21,393 nt of DNA, taken from Phycisphaerales bacterium. Lineage in GTDB: Bacteria > Planctomycetota > Phycisphaerae > Phycisphaerales > SM1A02. The stretch spans positions 1-21,393 of the forward strand of contig JASMLG010000092.1 in assembly GCA_030748805.1 (NCBI GenBank), in the 5' to 3' direction. Under the pieces are notes generated by a model, which was not told the origin of the DNA, did no database searches, and saw nothing but the letters and a program-made list of their open reading frames with translations. Below are positions 15,428 to 21,393 of the stretch, in pieces; within the stretch, counting starts at the first letter, position 1, and each line of letters starts with the position of its first letter. Made by a program: the position numbers and the translations under genes.

Positions 15428-15901
15428 ATGACAGAAGATCAACAAACAAACGAAGCAACCCAAAGCGTTGCAACCGAAACAAAACCAACCCCTGCTGCAA
15501 CCACATCAAAAGATGGGCACTGGTGGTGGGGAACTGGGCGCCGAAAAGCTGCTGTTGCACGTGTTCGCATCAAGCCAGGCACAGGCGTATTTAATGTAAA
15601 CAAGAAGGACCTCACTGAGTATTTTTCTGAGATTCGCGACCACCAAGATGTCTTGCGTGTTCTTGAAAAGACAAATACCAAGGGATCCCTAGATGTGTTT
15701 GTGAACACAAACGGTGGTGGCTATACGGGACAAGCAGGTGCCATTATTCTTGGTCTTGGCCGTGCTCTTGCAAAGTTAGACCCATCGCTTGATTCAACGC
15801 TTCGTTCCAATGGGTATCTTTCACGTGACCCTCGGCGTGTGGAACGAAAGAAACCTGGTCAACCTGGAGCACGTAAACGTTTCCAGTTCTCAAAGCGTTA
15901 A
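15428..15901 (+). CDS. rpsI: Small ribosomal subunit protein S9 (uS9)
   Basis: Component of the 30S head whose C-terminal tail reaches the P-site tRNA. The protein has 157 residues, about 27 more than the usual bacterial S9. The extra length is an N-terminal Thr/Ala/Gln-rich segment ahead of WWWGTGRRKAAVARVRI, where the conserved fold begins (about residue 33). Further conserved parts are NGGGYTGQAGAIILGLGRAL and RDPRRVERKKPGQPGARKR, ending in the typical FSKR. A purine-rich AGGAG is 20 nt before the ATG, too far to be ideal. Second gene of the rplM operon, followed by a strong terminator. Confidence 0.98.
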   Translation: MTEDQQTNEATQSVATETKPTPAATTSKDGHWWWGTGRRKAAVARVRIKPGTGVFNVNKKDLTEYFSEIRDHQDVLRVLEKTNTKGSLDVFVNTNGGGYTGQAGAIILGLGRALAKLDPSLDSTLRSNGYLSRDPRRVERKKPGQPGARKRFQFSKR

Positions 15902-15923
15902 ACCATTTAACTACCCAAACAAC

Positions 15924-15960
15924 AAACCCATTGGACCAATTTTGGCTCAATGGGTTTTTT
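15924..15960 (+). terminator. Intrinsic terminator of rplM-rpsI
   Basis: AAACCCATTG (15924-15933) pairs perfectly with CAATGGGTTT (15948-15957). The 14-nt loop can form a small inner CCA/TGG stem, and the helix runs into TTTTTT (15955-15960). It lies 23 nt after the rpsI stop. Confidence 0.9.
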
Positions 15961-16008
15961 ATAGTTTACCGAAGGAAGAGCAAAAACAATCCGCGGGGTT
16001 GTTTAGTC

Positions 16009-17577
16009 TTAGTGCCAAGCGCGTAACTGACGTGCAATCCAAATTGGCGATCTTCCCATTAGAGATGCTATCTCTTCAACCGTTTTGGGACTTCTAGACC
16101 ATCCGTACCTAAGTGATACTATTTGAGCTAGTTCATCTGATGTCTTCTTTGAAAGAACTGGTAAATTCTCAGTAGGTAGTAAAAATGACCACGGAACAAT
16201 TTGGTGGAAAGGGCAATGTAACTGGATTTTTATATATTTCGCAGCAGCTCTTTGAGGTTTAGAGTGTTGATCAAATAAAGACAAGTTTCTATCAAGCACG
16301 GATGCTGGTGTTTTGTGCACCATTTGTCCCTTGGAGGGATCCAACTTCGAGCAGGTTTCTCCAATAACTTGAATCATGTGTTTCAATAGGGAATCCAAAC
16401 GATCAGCTGGTAATTCTTGCAGAGGGCGACCTACATGTTGCACAGCCACTGCAAGCGAAGAATGCATTGCTCCAACTACGAGTTGTTGCTGAAGTAAAAA
16501 AGACCACCGTAAATCTGTCTCTATACGATCGAGAACTCTTAACGATGGAGAATACCCTATATCTTTAATGAGTAACTTTGCTCTCCTTCTGAGCAAGTGC
16601 ATAGCGGAAACAACCGCCGTTTCATTGTGTAGGGTTGAACTTTCATAAGGAAAATCTAATGAATCGAGTAAGAGAATTGCAGGAGTAACGTTCTGGGAAA
16701 CTTGAGAACCAAGAATTACTTCTTCAGAATCCTTTCTTGAAAAGACATCCAATTCAATGTGTGAAATATTTAGTTTTTTCAAACGAGTGGCTCTCATACG
16801 AGCTAATCTTTTTTGTATGGCCCCAGCGGTTCGTTGATATCTTCCTTCCAGTTCTTTCCAAGAAGTCCCGATACGCAATTCTTGCTCTATCTCTTTAACA
16901 TCCGTTCTGGATAACGACCTTGTTTTGCGAAATAATTGTGCTACCTCTTTCTGTTGTTGAAGTAATAGTCGAATAGTTTCATGATCTCTACCAGATTGTT
17001 TTGATATATCTACCGCAGCTTCACTCAACGACCTCATCTCTCCCTTTAAACTCATTGCAAACGAAACAATTTCTTTTTTTTCTTCATCAGAAAGTCTTGA
17101 AAAATTTGATGCTCTCTTCATTCTCTCTTCATTCTGATTTGCAAACTGCTCAAGCATTGCAGAAGAACTTCCGAGTCTCCTTCGACCATTACTCTCAAGA
17201 ACCCAATGGAAAACAAGCCCCTCACGCCGTAATCTACTTAGGGTTCGGAGTGATACATGTAATTTTTTTGCTGCTTGCTTTACATCCATCATCCCATCTG
17301 GCGATAAATCTAACGTTCTACTAACAATTGCTATCAAAGCAACAATGTCCCCAAGCAATGCGCTACCTAATAGTGTTGGCTGGTTCGCTTCATCTCCACG
17401 ATATCCTGTAATCCTGAAGACAATGTAATCATATGGATACAGCCTATTTTCTTCCAACTCTGGAAGCAATTTCTCGGCAGCTTTCATTTGTTGCACACGA
17501 ATTTTCTCTGGAGCTCTCGCAATTTCGAATGCGAAATTTCGCATTTGTTTGATAAAAAATCTCGGTGCAATTGGCAT
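16009..17577 (-). CDS. Multi-HTH DNA-binding protein with sigma-70 region-4-like C-terminus
   Basis: Putative transcription regulator or atypical sigma-like factor of 522 residues; no catalytic motif or membrane segment is visible. Four helix-turn-helix-like segments can be seen: VKQAAKKLHVSLRTLSRLRR (99-118, MerR/excisionase-like), SLSEAAVDISKQSGRDHETI (183-202), SWKELEGRYQRTAGAIQKRL (239-258), and at the C-terminus IVSLRYGW followed by KTVEEIASLMGRSPIWIARQ (about 488-518), which reads like sigma-70 region 4.2. A leucine-rich helical segment at 340-400 (DLRWSFLLQQQLVVGAMHSS and neighbours) may correspond to a core-binding part. An in-frame ATG at codon 12 is a possible alternative start, and neither start has a clear ribosome-binding site. 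It starts 4 nt after the mqnA stop, so the two are likely co-transcribed. The function is inferred from motif look-alikes only. Confidence 0.6.
   Translation of the reverse strand: MPIAPRFFIKQMRNFAFEIARAPEKIRVQQMKAAEKLLPELEENRLYPYDYIVFRITGYRGDEANQPTLLGSALLGDIVALIAIVSRTLDLSPDGMMDVKQAAKKLHVSLRTLSRLRREGLVFHWVLESNGRRRLGSSSAMLEQFANQNEERMKRASNFSRLSDEEKKEIVSFAMSLKGEMRSLSEAAVDISKQSGRDHETIRLLLQQQKEVAQLFRKTRSLSRTDVKEIEQELRIGTSWKELEGRYQRTAGAIQKRLARMRATRLKKLNISHIELDVFSRKDSEEVILGSQVSQNVTPAILLLDSLDFPYESSTLHNETAVVSAMHLLRRRAKLLIKDIGYSPSLRVLDRIETDLRWSFLLQQQLVVGAMHSSLAVAVQHVGRPLQELPADRLDSLLKHMIQVIGETCSKLDPSKGQMVHKTPASVLDRNLSLFDQHSKPQRAAAKYIKIQLHCPFHQIVPWSFLLPTENLPVLSKKTSDELAQIVSLRYGWSRSPKTVEEIASLMGRSPIWIARQLRAWH
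17528..17545. repeat. 18-bp perfect palindrome near the 5' end of the multi-HTH gene
   Basis: AATGCGAAATTTCGCATT is its own reverse complement. It overlaps the codon-12 ATG of the multi-HTH gene, which is the alternative start codon, and lies about 32 bp inside the longer frame. It could be an operator for autoregulation or simply coding sequence. Confidence 0.5.
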
Positions 17578-17581
17578 AAAA

Positions 17582-18397
17582 TCATATGCCCAATAGTTTA
17601 AGTTGTCGTACCTCTTTCAGAATCCCGCATGTTTTGGCAAGAGAATAAAACAATTGAAGAGACTCCATGTGCGCGTCTATAAACTCATATTGAATGTGCT
17701 TCGTTAGATACTGAAGTGCCAACGGTGCATCCCAACCACGACTACTTGCATGCGCTGAAACAACCTGTTCTATCCTCTGTTTATTGAATGTGAGTTGACG
17801 TTGAAGAAGCATCGAAATTTTTTGCACATGGGTCTCTGATAAATCCATTCGGCAAAACCATGCAGCAAACACAAAGGGTAATCCGGTTTGTTGCTTCCAT
17901 GCTTGACCTAAATCTAATGTGTACTCGAATTCTGATTCACACTTACTAGTAACAACTTTGTCCCCAATAATTAAAACTGTTTCTGGCCAGAGTGAATCAC
18001 AAGTATCCATTGATCGAATATCAGTGGAAATAACTTCTGGATGTATTGCATACAACTCATGTAACATTATTTGTAACAATGCAACTGAGGTGTGGCTATC
18101 AGAATCACAATGAACCTTGGTAATATTATTTAAAGGCACTCGACTACACAGTTGCACTGTGAGTGAATCTCCATCACTACTCAACACACCAACGGGTAAA
18201 ATTCCCAATTCAATTGAGGTTTGTTGATAATCAATTGATGATGCAAGTGCTACGTCTACCTCATTACCTTCTAAACTGCCTATCAAATCACTTGGAACCT
18301 TTGCTATTACTTGGATCCCATCTACGGCAGAAATACCATCAACCATAGGGGCTGCGTTCAAAAAGTTTACAACACCAATACGAATATTCTTGGTCAT
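17582..18397 (-). CDS. mqnA: Chorismate dehydratase, futalosine pathway of menaquinone synthesis
   Basis: Dehydrates chorismate to 3-enolpyruvylbenzoate, the entry step of the futalosine route to menaquinone. 271 residues from the ATG at 18397; in-frame upstream GTG (18415) and ATG (18409) starts exist, but family members begin within a few residues of RIGVVNFLNAAPM. Other family segments: VDVALASSIDYQQ, GDSLTVQLCSRVPL, SHTSVALLQIML (substrate-side Ser/Thr-rich loop), ETVLIIGDKVV and LGQAWKQQTGLPFVFAAW. This is a periplasmic-binding-protein-like fold used as an enzyme and no signal peptide is expected. The gene precedes the multi-HTH gene by 4 nt. A -10-like TATGAT (minus strand, plus 18416-18421) lies just upstream, without a good -35. 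Confidence 0.92.
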   Translation of the reverse strand: MTKNIRIGVVNFLNAAPMVDGISAVDGIQVIAKVPSDLIGSLEGNEVDVALASSIDYQQTSIELGILPVGVLSSDGDSLTVQLCSRVPLNNITKVHCDSDSHTSVALLQIMLHELYAIHPEVISTDIRSMDTCDSLWPETVLIIGDKVVTSKCESEFEYTLDLGQAWKQQTGLPFVFAAWFCRMDLSETHVQKISMLLQRQLTFNKQRIEQVVSAHASSRGWDAPLALQYLTKHIQYEFIDAHMESLQLFYSLAKTCGILKEVRQLKLLGI

Positions 18398-18488
18398 AAC
18401 TGCTGGCATCCACACATCATAGCCCCTTACTGTCGAAAAAACCCAATTAATGCTCGTTATCGGTCATAGAAGATTTTTTCTTTCTTTC

Positions 18489-18698
18489 ATGAACTTCCAC
18501 CTGTGAGTTACCGATACATAGGTGGACAGATACATGTGTTCTCGAGCCCAAGCAACGAGAGGAAATACAAGGGACCGCCTACGGGCCGACCCACTTCGCT
18601 CTTAGCGTTACTTGGGCTCGACGACACAAGTCATAAACTCTCTTCTCTTCTCTCTAAAAACGTTGTTCCCGTCACAAGTGACGGGAGCCGTTTTTTTT
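18489..18698 (+). ncRNA. Putative structured small RNA (undescribed)
   Basis: No protein gene fits the interval 18398-18718, but the + strand can form an ordered RNA fold. Closing stem P1: 18489-18496 with 18628-18634 (7 bp, one bulged A). Hairpin P2: CCACCT 18497-18502 with AGGTGG 18520-18525. Long helix P3: GTGTT 18536-18540 with 18623-18627, a C-C mismatch, TCGAGCCCAAG 18542-18552 with 18611-18621 (11 perfect pairs), a C-A mismatch, and AACG 18554-18557 with 18606-18609. An apical part follows, with GGG/CCC (18571-18573, 18590-18592) and CCG/CGG closing CCTA. A pyrimidine-rich linker then leads into the terminator at 18656-18698. The length of about 210 nt and rod shape recall 6S RNA, but no 6S, SRP, RNase P or tmRNA signature was recognised. 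No clear promoter was found. On the minus strand the same sequence would be an mqnA leader, a less favoured alternative. Confidence 0.5.
18656..18698. terminator. Bidirectional intrinsic terminator between alr and the putative small RNA
   Basis: CCCGTCAC-AA-GTGACGGG (18668-18685) is a perfect 8-bp stem, extended outward by three more pairs, a 2-nt bulge, and AAAAACG (18656-18662) pairing with CGTTTTT (18689-18695). On the + strand it ends in eight T (18691-18698). On the minus strand the A-tract gives five T, suited to ending alr, whose stop is 20 nt away. A + strand terminator here has no + strand protein gene upstream. Confidence 0.85.
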
Positions 18699-18718
18699 AA
18701 TGCTCGGGTATATATTGC

Positions 18719-19936
18719 CTACGCGTGTTTGTGGCTTCGCACTGGTGTCACAATTTCAACCGACGGTTCGATGTAAGACCGATGAACTTTAGGTGAAATA
18801 CGACTGATGATTGCGTGTGGTACAACACCTGCAACCTCTGCTAAATTCGACAACGTCGCTTTGCTTTCCCTGTCAACCGATAGCAATTCAATCCCGCACC
18901 CTATTCCTAGTTGAGTAATATTTGTTAAATCCACTGCAATTTGATCCATACAAACGCTGCCAACGACCGGCGCGTCTCCCAGTGGAATTTTAAATTGTTC
19001 GTCGTAGACCCGAACAAATGCACCTGCACGGTTTCCCTCTTCGCCAACACCAATTGGATACCCAGCTGCATATCCAACTGGAACAATTCCTATGTTTGAG
19101 TTTCGTTTTGACGTCCATTTACCAGAGTATCCAACATGTTCCCCAGCTTGAACTTGTCGAACATGCGCAAGTCGTGATCGCCAAGTAACAACTGGGGAAA
19201 TATCTTTCAGAAGTTTTACGCCAGTTGGGGCAGCGCCTGTCCAGGCGAGTCCAACGCGAACCATACTACGGTGAGACCATTTCCATTGAACAGTCGCAGC
19301 AGTATTTGCTTCGTGCAAAAAGCATTCTGGAGACAACGGCGAATTAAGTGAATCAAGCACTTTGTCGAATCTATCGTGCTGAATTCGGGTCAGTTCTTCA
19401 TCGTGAGTTGCTGAAATAAAGTGTGTTAATACTCCGGTCAAATTAAAATGATGGTTTGACCTTATAGTGTCGATTAATTTTTTTGCATCTGCCAGAACAC
19501 AGCCACCTCGATGAAGGCCAGTGTCTATTTTTACTTGAACATTTAGAGTTATTCTGTACCTACTTGCAATAGTTTCAAGTGCTCGCATGTGATTCTCGTC
19601 GTGCACCACAAGATGCACGATACCTTGGCTCAACCCTCTATAAATTGGATGAAAGCGGTCAAAAGTATGTACTGGTGCAAAAACTAGGATTGGAGTGCCT
19701 ACCCCAGAGACAAGGAGTTCTCCCGCTTCATCCGCGCTGTATACAGCGAGTAAATCAGCATGTTTTGAGAGTTCTGAGGAAACCTTGACTGCTCCCAAAC
19801 CATATCCATCAGCTTTTACAACGGCACAGAGTTGACATTGTTGTCCAATATGCTTGCGAATCACGCTACAATTACGATTTATTGCTCCAAGATTAATCTG
19901 TACAGCACTGTGTTGTATTGTTTGAAACGTATGCAT
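18719..19936 (-). CDS. alr: Alanine racemase
   Basis: PLP enzyme interconverting L- and D-alanine for peptidoglycan. 405 residues, somewhat longer than the usual 360-390. The PLP lysine lies in VVKADGYGLGA (K41), followed by KIDTGLHRGG (R143), the MVRVGLAWTGA segment replacing the common RPGxxLYG, the second-base tyrosine in HVGYSGKW (Y270), the VPVGYAAGYP loop, and SVCMDQIAVD (327-336). All key residues are present, so it should be active. The ATG at 19936 opens MHTFQTIQHSAVQINLGAI, with the family's first strand near residue 11. The gene is divergent from the RNA helicase and terminated by the bidirectional hairpin. Confidence 0.95.
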   Translation of the reverse strand: MHTFQTIQHSAVQINLGAINRNCSVIRKHIGQQCQLCAVVKADGYGLGAVKVSSELSKHADLLAVYSADEAGELLVSGVGTPILVFAPVHTFDRFHPIYRGLSQGIVHLVVHDENHMRALETIASRYRITLNVQVKIDTGLHRGGCVLADAKKLIDTIRSNHHFNLTGVLTHFISATHDEELTRIQHDRFDKVLDSLNSPLSPECFLHEANTAATVQWKWSHRSMVRVGLAWTGAAPTGVKLLKDISPVVTWRSRLAHVRQVQAGEHVGYSGKWTSKRNSNIGIVPVGYAAGYPIGVGEEGNRAGAFVRVYDEQFKIPLGDAPVVGSVCMDQIAVDLTNITQLGIGCGIELLSVDRESKATLSNLAEVAGVVPHAIISRISPKVHRSYIEPSVEIVTPVRSHKHA

Positions 19937-20040
19937 CCGTGCAATTCTTACAAAACTTTCTACCTATGTATTCAAGAACAAAAACCTTCCAAGGTACTAT
20001 CGTCCACGTAGCGATTCTACCACCAAAACAATAGAACACG

Positions 20041-21393
20041 ATGACTACACCACAAATAGACCTTGAAATCTTTGATACAGAACAAACGTTCACAAATATC
20101 GGATTAAACGAAAACCTACAAAAAGCAATTGAAAAAGCTGGGTTCAAACACCCTACTATCATTCAATCAAAACTTATACCGCTTGCCCTTTCAGGAGATG
20201 ATATCCTTGGGCAATCTAGGACTGGATCGGGAAAGACAGCAGCATTTGGACTTCCCGTTTTAAATATACTAAATGAAGAAGATGCTTACGGAGCATTAAT
20301 ACTTGTTCCAACTCGAGAGCTTGCAATTCAGGTTGCTACCGAACTTGAAGACCTCGGTCAATTTACAAACTTAAAAGCAGTGCCAATTTATGGTGGGCAA
20401 AAGATAACTACTCAGATAACCAAGCTAGAGAAACGACCTCAAATTATTGTTGGTACGCCAGGTAGAGTCATGGATTTACACCAACGCGGTCACCTTCCAT
20501 ACAACCGAATCAGCATCGCAATTCTTGACGAAGTTGACCGCATGCTCGATATAGGATTCCGTGATGATATTCGCAAAATTCTTGGTGGCTTAAAACAAAA
20601 ACATCAGACAATTTTTGTTTCTGCGACGATTTCGGATGAAATCAATCGCCTTGCGAAGAAATATATGAATGATGCAAAGCAACTCGATGTCACCTCATCT
20701 TCTGGTTCATTAACTGTTGCTCAAGTAAGTCAAGAATACTTACCAGTCGAACCATGGGACAAACAACGATTGCTCTTCCACTTACTCACCCATGAAGAAG
20801 CTGCGATGACACTAATTTTTTGTAAAACAAAAGCAACTGTCGATAAATTAACACGCTTCCTTAAAAAGAAGGAAATTGATGTCGCAGCAATTCACGGCGA
20901 CCTTCAACAAAGTAAACGAAACAGCGTTATGCAACAATTGCGAGATGGAAAACTTAGTGTGTTGATTGCTTCTGACCTAGCATCCAGAGGTATTGATGTT
21001 GAAAACATAACCCACGTAATTAACTATGACGTTCCTGAAGATCCTGAAATCTATGTTCACCGAATCGGTCGAACAGCTCGTGCAGGTCGCGGTGGTATTG
21101 CGTGGATGTTCGTCACGCCAGATCAAGGTCAACTTCTCACTCAAATTGAAGCCCTCACGAACGTAGAAATACCAATCAAGGAGTATCCTGATTTTACGCC
21201 GGGACCCGAGCCAAGAGTCGTCAAGGAACAACGCCAAAAAGAAGAGCAACGTATCGAGGCCTCTCGCGAAGGTAAAAGTCGCACAAAAGTAAATATTCCT
21301 AGCGAACAGGATGGAAAAGATGACAAAAGTTTCCCAGGTGGAATTGTGCCAAAGGGATTGCCTAGTAAACGCATGGGTGGTCGTGTTCGAACA
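20041..21393 (+). CDS. DEAD-box-type ATP-dependent RNA helicase, partial (C-terminus beyond right edge)
   Basis: RNA-dependent ATPase/helicase involved in RNA unwinding, for example ribosome assembly or mRNA turnover. The frame is open from the ATG at 20041 to the last base, 451 codons. Motifs: Q motif (F17 and TIIQSK, Q42), motif I SRTGSGKT (59-66; the usual AQ is SR), PTRELA, TPGR, motif II DEVD (163-166) instead of DEAD, SAT (194-196), then in the second RecA domain TLIFCKTKATVD, ASRGIDVENITHVINYDVP and HRIGRTARAGR. A charged, basic tail begins near residue 390 and continues beyond the window, typical of RhlE/CsdA-like proteins. No clear ribosome-binding site was seen. The subfamily is not fixed. 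Confidence 0.94.
   Translation, partial: MTTPQIDLEIFDTEQTFTNIGLNENLQKAIEKAGFKHPTIIQSKLIPLALSGDDILGQSRTGSGKTAAFGLPVLNILNEEDAYGALILVPTRELAIQVATELEDLGQFTNLKAVPIYGGQKITTQITKLEKRPQIIVGTPGRVMDLHQRGHLPYNRISIAILDEVDRMLDIGFRDDIRKILGGLKQKHQTIFVSATISDEINRLAKKYMNDAKQLDVTSSSGSLTVAQVSQEYLPVEPWDKQRLLFHLLTHEEAAMTLIFCKTKATVDKLTRFLKKKEIDVAAIHGDLQQSKRNSVMQQLRDGKLSVLIASDLASRGIDVENITHVINYDVPEDPEIYVHRIGRTARAGRGGIAWMFVTPDQGQLLTQIEALTNVEIPIKEYPDFTPGPEPRVVKEQRQKEEQRIEASREGKSRTKVNIPSEQDGKDDKSFPGGIVPKGLPSKRMGGRVRT

Noticed and set aside
18489..18634. 6S RNA, SRP RNA, tmRNA or RNase P as the identity of the structured interval
   Set aside because: No GGAAGC-type SRP loop, no tmRNA tag or tRNA-like ends and no RNase P core motifs; the resemblance to 6S is only in size and rod shape, so it is left unnamed.
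18503..18700. 65-residue plus-strand open frame in the mqnA-alr gap
   Set aside because: No ribosome-binding site; it runs through RNA stems into the terminator T-run and has no recognisable protein motif.
1..21393. CRISPR arrays, insertion sequences, tRNA or rRNA genes, prophage
   Set aside because: No regularly spaced repeats, transposase or integrase motifs, tRNA-like T-loop sequences or rRNA segments were seen on either strand.

Overview
The window looks like chromosome of a marine, moderately AT-rich planctomycete, most likely of the Phycisphaerae. This is inferred from a secreted FG-GAP/VCBS protein ending in a dockerin-like pair of the 'GDxDGDG...DLxxLIxxWG' type common in that group, a futalosine-pathway menaquinone gene (mqnA), and the general gene style. 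No phage, transposon, CRISPR array, tRNA or rRNA was seen.

Left part (1-11516): an apparent locus for a sulfated surface polysaccharide. The sat-cysC pair (cysC runs off the left edge) makes APS and then PAPS, the sulfate donor. Next come two GT4-type glycosyltransferases, a sulfotransferase, a secreted seven-repeat beta-propeller protein with dockerin repeats, a Wzx-type flippase, a Wzy/WaaL-type O-antigen polymerase/ligase, a secreted protein resembling GH56 hyaluronidases, and a second sulfotransferase. The genes sit on both strands in short units, and three convergent pairs overlap at their stop codons by 4-19 bp. The inferred route is sugar assembly, PAPS-dependent sulfation, flipping, polymerisation or attachment, and extracytoplasmic trimming.

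Middle part (11513-15960): a secreted Spy/LTxxQ-like helical protein, an Mrp/ApbC P-loop ATPase without the usual CxxC, a CPBP-family membrane protease with a long N-terminal extension, and the rplM-rpsI ribosomal operon with a good promoter, an intergenic hairpin and a clear intrinsic terminator.

Right part (16009-21393): mqnA is followed 4 bp later by a large protein with several helix-turn-helix segments and a C-terminus like sigma-70 region 4. A gene-free interval of about 320 bp (18398-18718) can fold on the + strand into a three-helix RNA followed by a strong terminator, and is proposed as an undescribed small RNA. Then come alr (minus strand) and a DEAD-box-type RNA helicase whose box reads DEVD and which runs off the right edge.

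Most interesting items: the PAPS/sulfotransferase/hyaluronidase-like combination, the orphan structured RNA, and the mqnA-linked sigma-like protein.
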